Positions 1 through 9,107 of a stretch of DNA of 64,000 nucleotides are shown here, piece after piece. Position 1 is the stretch's first letter, and the number at the start of each line of letters is the position of its first letter. The notes beneath the pieces are model-generated. The model was not told the origin of the DNA and searched no databases. It saw only the letters and a list, made by a program, of their open reading frames with translations. This stretch comes from DATLZU01 sp051293835 (lineage in GTDB: Bacteria; Nitrospirota; Nitrospiria; Nitrospirales; Nitrospiraceae), in the NCBI GenBank assembly GCA_051293835.1, contig JBPKMA010000008.1, positions 1 to 64,000 of the forward strand. The letters are read 5' to 3'. Both the position numbers and the translations under genes were made by a program.

Positions 1-205
1 TGCCGGCTTCCGGTGTGAGGGGCGCGGCGTCAGGCATCAAGGGCGTGGCCTCTTCACGAGGCATGTTCATCCCCGGCATGTCGACCATCGTGTCTTGCCG
101 CGAGTCGGCCGGCGGCAACACCGCCCGGCGGCTTGTCAACCACAGGACCGTCACCGCGCCGAGGGTTACAAGGAACGCCAGACTGATCACTGCTCTCCGT
201 GTCAT
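1..205 (-). CDS. Efflux RND periplasmic adaptor (CusB-like), N-terminal part
   Basis: Only the first 68 codons are in the window; the gene runs off the left edge. The start ATG overlaps the TGA of the upstream TolC-type gene (ATGA), so the two are translationally coupled. Residues 4-22 form one hydrophobic segment, as in the membrane anchor of adaptor proteins. A Met-rich stretch follows (MVDMPGMNMP), typical of Cu/Ag-binding N-termini in CusB-like adaptors. The family links an inner-membrane RND pump to an outer-membrane TolC channel. The metal specificity is inferred from the methionines and the neighbour; the diagnostic barrel domains are outside the window. Confidence 0.7.
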   Translation of the reverse strand, partial: MTRRAVISLAFLVTLGAVTVLWLTSRRAVLPPADSRQDTMVDMPGMNMPREEATPLMPDAAPLTPEAG

Positions 206-1512
206 GGTTTGTCCCTTCCCCGTTGTCTGTCGGCGGAAAACGGAGGACGGGTAGCGGCTAACGATCCGCCCGTTAACGCTTCCAACCTCGCCACGGCCTG
301 CTCATGCGCTACCATCTCACCGTGGAGCTCCAATTGATTTTCCTGCAGGGTCAGCAGACTGTTGAGCAACGTGAGGAAATCGACTTTGCCAACGGCATAC
401 CCGGCCTGGGCCGCTTGAAGCGCCAGCGTGGACTGCGGGATGATCGCGTCGCGAAGGATTGTGATCAGCCGCTCCGCACGCTGGGTCTGCGCAAACGCAT
501 CCTTGACTTGAAACAGGATGTCCTGCCGGGCGGCGACGAGATCTTCGCGCGCGCCAGCCAGCCTCGCCAGGGCTTCCCTAACCCCCTGCCGCTGCTTTGT
601 TTCATAAAACAGCGGGATCTTGATCCCTAGAAGCACCTGGTAGCCATTGTCGTTGATCAGATCGTTCCGCAACCCCAGCGCGGTCACATCGAAATCTGGG
701 TAATATTGCCGGCGGGCGAGTGAGACCGTCTGTTCGCTCTGCTCGATGTTCTTCGCCGCCGCGAGGAGAACCGGTGAAAACTGTTCAGCCAGCCGATTGA
801 GTTCTGGCAAGGAGATGGTCAGAAGCGGGACCTGAATCTCCTCCGGCGTCCCCAGCGGATCGGCGGGCGGACGGTTCAGAAGCCGGTTGATCGCCGCATG
901 GAGACTCTCTTTCCGCTGTTCCAGCACGGCGAGCCGGTCGAGAACGCGCGAGATCTCGACTTGCGCCCGGAAGACGTCCTGCTGGGCAGCTTGACCGACG
1001 CTGTAGCGGGCCTTCGCGGTTTTCTCGAACTGGATCAGGAGCGCCTTGTTCCGCTCCACAATCTCCATGCTCTTGTGGACGAAGTGTAGGGCGTAGTAGG
1101 CTTCTTTCAACGTGGCGATCACACGGAGGCGGGTCGCGAGATATTCCTGCTCCAGGCGCTCGGCTTCGCGCCGGGCGATCTCGCCTCTGAGCTTCAACTT
1201 GCCGGGGAACGGGATCTCCTGTCCGAATCCATACAGGGCGCCCTGGACGACGGGCGGCACCATTGGCATCCGCTGATAGCCAAACTGTAGGGTCGGATCG
1301 GGAAGCGTTTGCACCTGCGGGACAACCGCTTTCGCGGCTTCCCATCGCTCCCGCGCCGCCTTGATCTCCGGATTTCGTTCCGTTACCTCCGCCAGAAGGC
1401 CGTCCAAGGACAGCCTCGTTTCTTGCGTCGCATAGGCGACCGGGAGCACCGGCCCCAGAAAGGTCGCCGCCACCGCCGCCATGTGTACTAAGACCGTCAT
1501 GAAGCGGATCAT
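202..1512 (-). CDS. TolC/CusC family outer-membrane efflux protein
   Basis: A 436-residue protein with an N-terminal signal peptide (hydrophobic residues 4-28, ending near AYA). Two OEP-type repeats follow, rich in Ala, Gln and Leu coiled-coil helices, for example the stretch around ARYSVGQAAQQDVFRAQVEI and its later counterpart AGYAVGKVDFLTLLNSLLTL. That two-fold repeat is the hallmark of TolC-type trimeric channels. It is followed with a 4-base overlap by a CusB-like adaptor, so this is the outer-membrane component of a tripartite heavy-metal efflux system. The pump gene would lie beyond the left edge. Family is secure; the substrate (Cu/Ag or divalent cations) is inferred. Confidence 0.9.
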   Translation of the reverse strand: MIRFMTVLVHMAAVAATFLGPVLPVAYATQETRLSLDGLLAEVTERNPEIKAARERWEAAKAVVPQVQTLPDPTLQFGYQRMPMVPPVVQGALYGFGQEIPFPGKLKLRGEIARREAERLEQEYLATRLRVIATLKEAYYALHFVHKSMEIVERNKALLIQFEKTAKARYSVGQAAQQDVFRAQVEISRVLDRLAVLEQRKESLHAAINRLLNRPPADPLGTPEEIQVPLLTISLPELNRLAEQFSPVLLAAAKNIEQSEQTVSLARRQYYPDFDVTALGLRNDLINDNGYQVLLGIKIPLFYETKQRQGVREALARLAGAREDLVAARQDILFQVKDAFAQTQRAERLITILRDAIIPQSTLALQAAQAGYAVGKVDFLTLLNSLLTLQENQLELHGEMVAHEQAVARLEALTGGSLAATRPPFSADRQRGRDKP

Positions 1513-1599
1513 GGTTATCCTCCACCAAAGAAAAGGACTGCACAGCCGTTGGCCAGCGCGGTCAACGGCCCGTTGGCGTATCTACTTCTCAGGGAAGGA

Positions 1600-1974
1600 T
1601 CACAGGCGCAGTACGGTGCGCAACTGGAGACAGGGCAGAGGATCAACCGGAGACTGGGCGATCAGGCGGATACAGTAAGACGCCAGTGTCGGATGACAGA
1701 CCGAGAACGTCATGCCAGCGGGACAGCGCCTGTGCGCGTCATCGTCCGGGTCGAGGGCTTTGGCGGATTCCACGGAGAGGGTCTTGAAGACGTCGCAAAA
1801 CTGGGGTGTCGGCTGCTGCTCCGGTGTCGGACACCCGTTGGCCATCACCGCGGCCGAGTCCCCGAAGAGCGGCAACAGGCAGGCATAAGCGTTAAAGCTG
1901 AAACCCACGAAGAGAAGGATCAAGAGGCTGTTCAGGAGGGTACCAACGCGAAACATCGGCGAGTTCCTATTCAA
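1600..1974 (-). CDS. Small secreted Cys-rich protein upstream of metal efflux operon
   Basis: A 124-residue protein. Residues 10-31 form a hydrophobic signal or anchor segment, followed by ACLLP. The mature part holds about six cysteines (NGCPTPE, QFCDVF, RRCPAG, SVCHPT, YCIRL, PCLQL), suggesting disulfides or metal binding in the periplasm. It lies 87 bases upstream of the TolC-type gene on the same strand and probably heads that efflux operon. I recognise no family. A role in periplasmic metal binding or sensing is only inferred from the cysteines and the neighbours. Confidence 0.55.
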   Translation of the reverse strand: MNRNSPMFRVGTLLNSLLILLFVGFSFNAYACLLPLFGDSAAVMANGCPTPEQQPTPQFCDVFKTLSVESAKALDPDDDAHRRCPAGMTFSVCHPTLASYCIRLIAQSPVDPLPCLQLRTVLRL

Positions 1975-2072
1975 CAGTCCATAGCTAACCGCGAGGAGCC
2001 GGTATGTTTAAAGCATACGCCCCGGTTCCTTCCCGGTCAATGCACCGGCGCGGTCCCCACAAGTCAGACGCT

Positions 2073-2936
2073 CTATCGGACGACGAGCACCGAGCAAGAA
2101 CTGTGCTGCACCACCTTGGTCGAGACGCTGCCGAGCAAGAACCGTGCGATGGCGCCCAAGCCTTTGGCGCCGGTGACGATCAGATCGGCCTTCTTCCGCG
2201 ACGCGACCTTCATAATTTCCTCGGCCGGCTTGCCGAGCCGCAATACTTCATCAACCCGATAGCCGGTCTTGACCAGTTTCTCCGCGCACCGCTCGACGAC
2301 TTGCTTGCCTGCCTCCTTCAGCTCAGGATACTTCAGGAACGGCATCACGTGCACGATCGACAGGCGGATCGGCTCAGCCACCCTCGCCGGCACGCTCCCG
2401 TCTGCTCGGAGCTTATCCGTCAGAAACCGTACCGCCTTCCCGGACGACGGAGATCCATCGGCCGCGAAGACGATGTGGCGAACCGGCCGCGCCTCCTCCT
2501 TTACCACCAGCACGGAGCACGGGGCATGCAACGCTACCTTCGTGGACACGCTGCCAAGCATGAACCGATCGAGCGCATCTAATCCTCGGCTGCCAACGAC
2601 GACCAGCCCGTCGCGCTTAGGGGACTGGTTGAGAATAGTCGCAGCGACGCTCCCGGTTCGGCTCACAACCTTTCCCTTCAGGCCGTGCAACGAAAACAGC
2701 GAGCGGGTCTCCTCAACCGTTTTTTTCGCCAGGGTTTCCAGCCGCTTGACCTCTTCCTGGATGAACCGCTCATTGCCGGCGATCACAGGTTGCACCACGA
2801 AGGGCGCACGCAGCGCCGCCACATCCATCACATGCAACGCCGTCACCCGAGGCGGCGACACAAACGGCATCCGCGCGATCCACTCTGTCGCCCACCGACC
2901 GTACTTGGACCCGTCGACTGCGAGCAAGATGTTCAT
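2073..2936 (-). CDS. Universal stress protein, tandem UspA domains
   Basis: Two UspA domains in tandem (about residues 1-145 and 146-287). Both carry the ATP-binding signature G-x2-G-x9-G-(S/T): GSRGLDALDRFMLGS in the first and GAKGLGAIARFLLGS in the second. Such proteins bind ATP and act as cytoplasmic stress effectors. An ATG three codons upstream (2945) directly abuts the AAGG Shine-Dalgarno, so the ATG at 2936, with about 9 bases of spacing, is preferred. It is the last gene of the hydrogenase operon, directly after a PfkB kinase. The USP-PfkB pairing is known from hypoxia-induced regulons. Confidence 0.92.
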   Translation of the reverse strand: MNILLAVDGSKYGRWATEWIARMPFVSPPRVTALHVMDVAALRAPFVVQPVIAGNERFIQEEVKRLETLAKKTVEETRSLFSLHGLKGKVVSRTGSVAATILNQSPKRDGLVVVGSRGLDALDRFMLGSVSTKVALHAPCSVLVVKEEARPVRHIVFAADGSPSSGKAVRFLTDKLRADGSVPARVAEPIRLSIVHVMPFLKYPELKEAGKQVVERCAEKLVKTGYRVDEVLRLGKPAEEIMKVASRKKADLIVTGAKGLGAIARFLLGSVSTKVVQHSSCSVLVVR

Positions 2937-2950
2937 CGTCACCATCCTTT

Positions 2951-2978
2951 CTTAGTCAGCATATCTTAGTCAGCATAA
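2951..2978. repeat. 14-bp tandem duplication spanning the pfkB stop
   Basis: CTTAGTCAGCATAW occurs twice back to back (2951-2964 and 2965-2978). The second copy contains the stop codon of the pfkB-like gene. It looks like a slippage duplication. No function is evident. Confidence 0.7.
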
Positions 2979-3929
2979 GCCTCTCGCCCCTCGCCTCCCG
3001 TCCAGCACTTGAATTTTGATCCGCGGCAGCAGCCGCTGCACATCCTTGAGCCGGCACAGTTGGTTACCCGGGGCGAGAGTGGCCGCTGTGCCGGCAGCCG
3101 TGGCGAAACGGACGCATTCCTCCAAGTCTTTGCCGCCTGCGTGCTTGAACACAAAGCCCGCCACGGTTGAATCCCCGGCACCGACCGTGCTGCGAACCGT
3201 CACGGCCGGAGGCACGGCCCGGTATCGCTCGGCACCGCTGGCCGCCAGCAACCCACGACGTCCTTGCGAAACCAGCACGATCCGCACCCCTGCCCGATTC
3301 AGCGCCCGCGTCGCATCCCATACCGCCCCTTCAGTCCGCAACGGCCGCCCGGTCAGCCGACGCAGCTCATTCAAGTTGGGTTTGATGGCGAACGGTCGGG
3401 CTTTGAGCCCGGCCTTGAAACAGGGACCGTCGGCGTCCAGTACGGCTTTGGCACCCTGCTGCTGTACGAGGGCGATGATCTGCCTGTAGGCATCCCGCGG
3501 GACTCCGCGGGGCAGACTGCCACCCAACACGACATAGGCCCCGCGCAGGTCCAACAAACCGAGATGCGTGAGAAATGCGCGCCATTCCTGCGGCGCGACG
3601 AGAGGACCCTTGGCATTGACCAAGGTCTGCGTCCCGCGCCGCTTCGCGCAGACGATGACGTTGCAGCGGGTTTCCTGCGCGATCGGCGTGAAGTAACAGG
3701 TCACGCCCTCGCGTTTGAGCAGATCGACCATGAGCCGCCCGTTATGCCCGCCGATAAATCCCAGGGCGATGCTGTCGCCGCCCAGACGCCGGATGGCGCG
3801 CGACACGTCGATCCCTTTTCCTCCCGCATAGACGCATTCTCCCGTAGCGCGGTTGGTCTCGCCTATCCGCAGCTCTTCGACGTCGAGGAAATGGTCCAGC
3901 GCAGGATTCAGGGTGATGGTGTAAATCAT
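2970..3929 (-). CDS. PfkB-family 1-phosphofructokinase/hexose kinase
   Basis: A 319-residue ribokinase-fold sugar kinase. The N-terminal PfkB signature is AGGKGIDVSRAIRRLGG (residues 37-53), and the C-terminal signature with the catalytic Asp is VGAGDSTVAGF. Length and the opening MIYTITLNPALD match the 1-phosphofructokinase/tagatose-6-phosphate kinase branch. It probably phosphorylates a sugar phosphate at the expense of ATP; the exact substrate cannot be read from sequence. The start lies 2 bases after hypE, so it belongs to the hydrogenase operon. A sugar kinase there is odd, but PfkB next to USP genes is known from dormancy regulons in other phyla. Confidence 0.88.
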   Translation of the reverse strand: MIYTITLNPALDHFLDVEELRIGETNRATGECVYAGGKGIDVSRAIRRLGGDSIALGFIGGHNGRLMVDLLKREGVTCYFTPIAQETRCNVIVCAKRRGTQTLVNAKGPLVAPQEWRAFLTHLGLLDLRGAYVVLGGSLPRGVPRDAYRQIIALVQQQGAKAVLDADGPCFKAGLKARPFAIKPNLNELRRLTGRPLRTEGAVWDATRALNRAGVRIVLVSQGRRGLLAASGAERYRAVPPAVTVRSTVGAGDSTVAGFVFKHAGGKDLEECVRFATAAGTAATLAPGNQLCRLKDVQRLLPRIKIQVLDGRRGARGLC

Positions 3930-3931
3930 CG

Positions 3932-4987
3932 TCAGCAGATCCTCGGCAATTGCTCGCCGGACAAGAGATCGAGGAACCGCTTGGTGCCGAGCACGGTCAT
4001 CAAGACCACGGCTCGTTCTTCTGAATCTATCACGCGGCCGATGATTGCAGCCTCCTGTGAGACCTCGTGCCGGCGCATGACGGTCAGTGCCGTGTGCGCC
4101 TCCGACTCCGGAACGAAGGCGACAAACCGGCCTTCGTTGGCGACATACAGAGGATCAAGCCCCAACAGCTCACAGGCACCGCGCACCGGTTCGCTCACCG
4201 GAATTGCTCTTTCATCGACTGCCATCGCGACCCGAGCAGCCGCAGCGATCTCGTTGAGCGCACTGGCCAGGCCGCCTCGGGTGAGGTCCCGCAGGCAATG
4301 CACTTCGATCCCGATCGAGAGCAGATCCTCGACGACGGTATGGACCGGAGCGGAATCGCTTTGAATGTCGCCGGCGAAGGCCAGCCCCTCCCGCACGCTC
4401 AAGACCGCCAGTCCGTGACGACCGAGATCGCCACTGAGCAGAATGGCATCCCCGGGCCGCACGCGCTGGGGAGCCACCGCCGCCCCCTGGAGCACGAGAC
4501 CGACACCGGCGGTATTGATAAACATGCCGTCCCCTTTGCCGCGATCCACCACCTTGGTATCGCCGGTCACAACGGTCACGCCGGCTGCCTGTGCAGCCTC
4601 GGCCATCGAGGTCACCACCCGCATGAGCGTCTCGAGCGGCAGCCCTTCTTCCAGAATAAATCCCGCGCTCAGGTACAGGGGTTTGGCGCCGCACATGGCG
4701 AGATCGTTGACCGTGCCGTAGACGGCAAGCCTTCCGATGTCCCCACCGGGGAAAAACAATGGCTGAACCACGTAGGAATCCGTGGTGAACGCGAGTTGTC
4801 CCCCGTCCACCGGCAACACAGCCCCGTCATGGAGCTGAGCCAGCCAGGCGTTGTCGAACGCCGGGAGAAACGTTTGCCGGATCAACTCCTGCATGAGACG
4901 TCCACCGCCGCCGTGCGCCAGCGCGATCGTCTGTTGCCTCAACGTCGGCAGTGGACAGGAGAGCTCAAGAGAGTGGTCGTCGCTCAT
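3932..4987 (-). CDS. hypE: Hydrogenase maturation protein HypE (carbamoyl dehydratase)
   Basis: HypE dehydrates the thiocarbamate that HypF places on its C-terminal Cys to a thiocyanate, the source of the CN ligands of the [NiFe] site. The protein ends in PRIC, the conserved C-terminal tetrapeptide with the acceptor cysteine. The AIR synthase-like ATPase fold is visible from AHGGGGRLMQELI at the N-terminus through TGDTKVVDRGKGDG. A GTG at 4999 overlaps the hypD stop, but AGGTGA lies 8 bases before the ATG at 4987, so that start is preferred. It lies between hypD and the PfkB gene. Confidence 0.95.
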   Translation of the reverse strand: MSDDHSLELSCPLPTLRQQTIALAHGGGGRLMQELIRQTFLPAFDNAWLAQLHDGAVLPVDGGQLAFTTDSYVVQPLFFPGGDIGRLAVYGTVNDLAMCGAKPLYLSAGFILEEGLPLETLMRVVTSMAEAAQAAGVTVVTGDTKVVDRGKGDGMFINTAGVGLVLQGAAVAPQRVRPGDAILLSGDLGRHGLAVLSVREGLAFAGDIQSDSAPVHTVVEDLLSIGIEVHCLRDLTRGGLASALNEIAAAARVAMAVDERAIPVSEPVRGACELLGLDPLYVANEGRFVAFVPESEAHTALTVMRRHEVSQEAAIIGRVIDSEERAVVLMTVLGTKRFLDLLSGEQLPRIC

Positions 4988-4995
4988 AGTCGGGC

Positions 4996-6132
4996 TCACC
5001 TCTCATCCCCCCTCGATCCAGACGCCTCATGCATCGCGGGCTTCCGATACCGGTAATAGGCGGCACAGGCGCCTTCGCTGGACACCATCGGGGCGCCCAG
5101 GGGGCGCTCAGGCACGCACCGCACGCCGAAAGCGGGACATTCGGTCGGTTTGAGTAGGCCTTGCAGCACAAGCCCGCTGCAGCATTCCGAATCCTCTTCG
5201 GTGCTTCCAGTGGCCTGCGCCAGTTCACGCTGAAACTTCACCGCCGCGTCGTACGCGGCATAGGCCGGTTTCAGGCGAAGACCGCTCGCCGGGATCTCGC
5301 CGATTCCCCGCCAGACCCGCGGCGACGGCTCGAACACCTCCGCCAGCAGCGCGGTGGCCGCCTCATTGCCTTGCCGCCGCACCGAGCGGACGTATTGATT
5401 TTCCACTTCGGCGCGTCCCTCTTCGAGTTGCCGCACCAGCATCAAGACACCCTCGAGGATATCCAGCGGCTCGAACCCGGTAACCACGATCGGCACTCGG
5501 TATCGGGCGGCCAACGGCTCATACTGCGTATAGCCCATCACCGTGCACACGTGGCCTGCGGCCAGAAATCCCTGGATGCGATTGCCCGGAGCCAAAAGGA
5601 TCGCTTCCATCGCAGGGGGCACCAAAACATGCGCGACGAGCAGGCTGAAATTGGAGAGCCGAAGCCGCGCGGCTTCCTTGACCGCCATCGCATAGGTCGG
5701 GGCGGTCGTCTCGAACCCGACGGCGAAGCACACGACCTCTCGATCCGGATACGATCGCGCCAACGCCAGTGCGTCGAGCGGCGAGTAGACGAGGCGCACG
5801 TCGCCACCGGCAGCTTTCGCATCGAACAGACTTCGCCGGGATCCCGGCACGCGAAGCATATCGCCGAACGTACAAAAGATCACATGCGGCCACGACGCCA
5901 AGGCCACGGCCTGATCGATCAACCCCACGGGCGTTACACACACCGGACAGCCCGGTCCATGCACCAACGTCAGCTTCTCCGGCAACAACTCATCCAGGCC
6001 GAACCGGACGATGGCGTGGGTCTGCCCCCCGCAGACCTCCATGAGAGTCCAGGGCCGGGTGACCGAGCGGCGTATAGCTTTCGCTATTGCTTCCGCCGCG
6101 CCCCGATCCCGGAATTCGTCCACGTACTTCAC
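4996..6132 (-). CDS. hypD: Hydrogenase maturation protein HypD
   Basis: HypD is the Fe-S scaffold on which the Fe(CN)2CO unit is assembled together with HypC. The 378-residue protein carries all family cysteine motifs: EVCGGQTH, GPGCPVCVTP, and the C-terminal cluster-binding set from ECCSGLVLQG to TECPAFGVRC plus EGACAAYYRY. Start and stop overlap hypC and hypE by 4 bases or fewer. Length is normal for the family. No missing residues were noticed. Confidence 0.96.
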   Translation of the reverse strand: MKYVDEFRDRGAAEAIAKAIRRSVTRPWTLMEVCGGQTHAIVRFGLDELLPEKLTLVHGPGCPVCVTPVGLIDQAVALASWPHVIFCTFGDMLRVPGSRRSLFDAKAAGGDVRLVYSPLDALALARSYPDREVVCFAVGFETTAPTYAMAVKEAARLRLSNFSLLVAHVLVPPAMEAILLAPGNRIQGFLAAGHVCTVMGYTQYEPLAARYRVPIVVTGFEPLDILEGVLMLVRQLEEGRAEVENQYVRSVRRQGNEAATALLAEVFEPSPRVWRGIGEIPASGLRLKPAYAAYDAAVKFQRELAQATGSTEEDSECCSGLVLQGLLKPTECPAFGVRCVPERPLGAPMVSSEGACAAYYRYRKPAMHEASGSRGDER

Positions 6133-6401
6133 GGTGTCATTCCGCCTTCACGCTCTTCCGGAGCGGTATCGCTGCGGCTCCGAGCCGCCAGAGTTTTGAA
6201 GAGTTCGATCGACCGAAGCGCGGCGTCTTCGTCCACGATGCTGATCGCAAATCCGACATGCACCATGACATAGTCTCCGACACGTGCCTCCGGGACGAGC
6301 GCCAGCGACACGTCCTTGATCATCCCGCCGAAGGAAACCTTGCCCATTTTGAGCGCATCATCACCGACGCTCACAATCCGTCCCGGCACCGCCAGACACA
6401 T
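6129..6401 (-). CDS. hypC: Hydrogenase maturation chaperone HypC
   Basis: A 90-residue HypC/HybG chaperone beginning MCLAVPGRIV. Cys2, exposed after Met removal, binds the iron of the Fe(CN)2CO unit and delivers it to the large-subunit precursor. The conserved VGDYVMVHVGFAI segment is present. GAGGAA lies about 8 bases upstream of the ATG, and the end overlaps hypD by 4 bases (ATGA). Confidence 0.95.
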   Translation of the reverse strand: MCLAVPGRIVSVGDDALKMGKVSFGGMIKDVSLALVPEARVGDYVMVHVGFAISIVDEDAALRSIELFKTLAARSRSDTAPEEREGGMTP

Positions 6402-6420
6402 CTTGCGTCGTTCCTCGCGA

Positions 6421-8772
6421 TCAGCCTTCAGCGCAACTCACGTCCCTTGCCTGCGCGCACGCCACTGCCGCTTGGCCCAGCGATAGTCCGCCGTCGTTGG
6501 GGGGAACCGTGCGATGGGTGAAGACCTCACAGCCGGCTTTGGTCAGACGCTCCCTGACCAGCTCAACCAACAACCCATTCTGAAAACAGCCTCCGGACAA
6601 CACCACGCGCGGCAACCCGACCGCCCGCGCCACCTGGTCAATTGCATCGGCCAGCGCGAGGTGGACCCGCACGGCGATCACGGTAGGCGCAATCTTGGCC
6701 TTTCGATCATCCTGAATAGCTTGGATCATCGGTCGCCAGTCGATCTCTAGGACTTCAGGGTGCGCTGAATCCTCACCGATGGCCACAGGATAACCCGTCT
6801 CGTCGGCCCCTTGCTCCCACGCTTCCAAGGCCGCGTGCTCGACAGCCATCGCAGCCTGTCCCTCGAAACTTGCGACCTGACAGAACCCGAGCATGGATGC
6901 AACAGCGTCGAAGAACCGTCCCAGGCTGCTGGTCACAGGAGACAGCGCCTGCCGTCGCAACAAGGAAGCCACCGCCTGCACCTGTTCGGTCCGCTCGAAG
7001 CCCTGCACGAGGTGGACTGCCTCCTCTCTGAAGACGTCCCACAGCACAGCCAGCGCCGAACGCCGAGGCTCGCGCACAGCCGCTTCGCCGCCAGGCAACC
7101 GGAAGGGTCGCCACCGCGCGTACCGGCGACACGACCGGTACCCGACAACGAGCCATTCGCCGCCCCAGACCGTGCCGTCCGGCCCATAGCCAGACCCATC
7201 CCACGCGATTCCCAGCACCTCGCCACCGAGGCAGTGCTCCGCCATGCAGGCAGCGATGTGGGCATGGTGGTGCTGCACCGGAATCACGGGAACGGCAAGC
7301 CGCTTTGCCAGTTCTTGAGCATACTGCGTCGACCGATAGTCCGGATGGAGGTCGCAAGCGATAGCCACGGGCTTCACATCCCACAACCTGATGAGATCAT
7401 CGATCGCCCGCCGGAATGCCGCGAACGCCTCCGGTGAGGACAGATCGCCCAGGTGCTGGCTCACCGTCACCTGATCGCCGGCCGCCAGGGCGACAGTGTT
7501 CTTGATCTGCCCGCCGACCGCCAGGATCGACACTGGAGCCTGCCGCCCCCGAAGTTCTTCAGGCAGCAGGATAGAAGACGGCACATATCCGCGCGCCCGT
7601 CTGAGGATCACCGGTCCGGCTTTCATCATCCGCACCACCGAGTCGTCAACGGGCCGCGCAATGGCCCGGTCGTGCACGAGATACGCATCGGCGATGTCCT
7701 TCAGGTGGGTCAGAGCGTCGTGTTCCTCGATCGCGATCGGTTCATCGGAGCGGTTTCCGCTCGTAGCCACAGTGGGAACACCCAAGCCGGTCGCCAACAG
7801 CACATGGAGGGGCGAGTACGGCAGCATGGCCCCGACAAAAGCATTGCCGGGAGCTACCGCCTCGGCCAGCCCGCATGCCGGACGCCGCCGCAGGAGCACG
7901 ATTGGGGCCTGCGGCGACGCCAGCAGCGCGGATTCCTCAGGCGAGACAACGCATGCCTCCTCCACCGCCTCGAGCGAAGGAAACAACACCGCAAACGGTT
8001 TGTGCGGGCGTCGCTTACGGTCGCGCAATCGCCGGACAGCCGTTTCCGAACGGGCATCCACCCAGAGCTGAAACCCACCCAGACCTTTGATAGCCAACAC
8101 CAACCCACCCGCAACCATCTCACAGGCCCGAGCCAACGCGCCTTCGCCTTCAGCCACAACGCGCCCGCAGCCGTCCCAGAGCACCACCCGTGGCCCGCAG
8201 GACGGACAGGCGAGCGCCTCGGCATGGAAGCGCCGGTCGGCTGGATCTCGATACTCCCTCAGGCAGGCAGTGCACAGCGGGAACTGACTCAGCGTCGTGC
8301 GTGCACGGTCGTAGGGCAGGTCGATCAGGATGCTGAACCGCGGCCCGCACCGGGTGCACGTCAAAAAAGGATAGCGAAATCGGCGATCTCGCGGATCTAG
8401 CAATTCGCGCAAGCAGTCGGCACAGACAGCCAGATCGGGCGGCACGGCCGGATATCGCAGCCCTCCCATGAGACTCGGCCGAATGTGAAACCCCGGTTCT
8501 CCGGTCACAGGGACCCTTCGACGCGCCACGCATTCGATGCGCGACAAGTCCGGTGCTTCGGCGATCAGGCGTTCGGCAAACACTTCGACGGTCTCCTTCG
8601 TCCCTTCCACTTCAACGAGGAGTCCTCCTGTCGTATTCGCCACCCACCCGCTCAGCGCCAACCGTCTAGCCAGGCGACAGACAAAGGGGCGAAACCCCAC
8701 CCCTTGAACGGTTCCCGATACAAGCAGCCGTACCCGTGTCTTTTCTTCGCTATCCAGCAACGACGAGTTCAT
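6421..8772 (-). CDS. hypF: Carbamoyltransferase HypF
   Basis: HypF uses carbamoyl phosphate and ATP to carbamoylate the C-terminal Cys of HypE. All four family domains are visible in 783 residues: acylphosphatase (about 13-100, VSGTVQGVGFRPFV), two zinc fingers (CADCLRELLD...CTRCGPRF and CTACLREYRD...CPSCGPR, about 115-195), a YrdC-like domain (about 205-390) and a Kae1-like domain with the metal motif HHHAHIAACMAEH. Length matches the family. The start overlaps hypA by 23 bases, indicating coupling. Confidence 0.96.
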   Translation of the reverse strand: MNSSLLDSEEKTRVRLLVSGTVQGVGFRPFVCRLARRLALSGWVANTTGGLLVEVEGTKETVEVFAERLIAEAPDLSRIECVARRRVPVTGEPGFHIRPSLMGGLRYPAVPPDLAVCADCLRELLDPRDRRFRYPFLTCTRCGPRFSILIDLPYDRARTTLSQFPLCTACLREYRDPADRRFHAEALACPSCGPRVVLWDGCGRVVAEGEGALARACEMVAGGLVLAIKGLGGFQLWVDARSETAVRRLRDRKRRPHKPFAVLFPSLEAVEEACVVSPEESALLASPQAPIVLLRRRPACGLAEAVAPGNAFVGAMLPYSPLHVLLATGLGVPTVATSGNRSDEPIAIEEHDALTHLKDIADAYLVHDRAIARPVDDSVVRMMKAGPVILRRARGYVPSSILLPEELRGRQAPVSILAVGGQIKNTVALAAGDQVTVSQHLGDLSSPEAFAAFRRAIDDLIRLWDVKPVAIACDLHPDYRSTQYAQELAKRLAVPVIPVQHHHAHIAACMAEHCLGGEVLGIAWDGSGYGPDGTVWGGEWLVVGYRSCRRYARWRPFRLPGGEAAVREPRRSALAVLWDVFREEAVHLVQGFERTEQVQAVASLLRRQALSPVTSSLGRFFDAVASMLGFCQVASFEGQAAMAVEHAALEAWEQGADETGYPVAIGEDSAHPEVLEIDWRPMIQAIQDDRKAKIAPTVIAVRVHLALADAIDQVARAVGLPRVVLSGGCFQNGLLVELVRERLTKAGCEVFTHRTVPPNDGGLSLGQAAVACAQARDVSCAEG

Positions 8773-9103
8773 GTAAGACCACTTCCGGCGGTTCTTCCAA
8801 CTCTAGCGTAAGAGAGCCGCAGGATCGGCAGATCAACGGGTCCCCCCGCCAAACATCGTCCGTACCGCACCGACCGCACCGCATTCGGACCGGAACCCTC
8901 ATCATCTCGATCATCGCCCCTTCCGCGACCGTCCCGCGGGCCGCTTCGGCGAAGGCTGACTTGATCCACGACAGATCGAGATCATGCAGGTGAGACAGGG
9001 CGCTCACCTTCAACCGGATCGTCAGGAGACCAACCGGTGCCTGCCCCTTCATCGCCACCTCCACCATCTTCACGACTTGTTCAAACAGGGTGCGTTCATG
9101 CAT
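8750..9103 (-). CDS. hypA: Hydrogenase nickel incorporation protein HypA
   Basis: A 117-residue HypA that carries nickel to the hydrogenase large subunit. His2 and Glu3 (MHE) of the Ni site are present. The structural zinc site is Cys76, Cys79, Cys92 and Cys95 (CGRCG and CRSCG). HypA normally works with the GTPase HypB. No hypB lies next to it: hypF follows directly with an overlap and the maturation protease precedes it by 4 bases. Confidence 0.95.
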   Translation of the reverse strand: MHERTLFEQVVKMVEVAMKGQAPVGLLTIRLKVSALSHLHDLDLSWIKSAFAEAARGTVAEGAMIEMMRVPVRMRCGRCGTDDVWRGDPLICRSCGSLTLELEEPPEVVLHELVVAG

Positions 9104-9107
9104 CGCG

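Noticed and set aside
3264..4364. 366-codon plus-strand frame over pfkB and hypE
   Set aside because: Antisense shadow of two clear genes in high-GC DNA; low-complexity composition and no domain.
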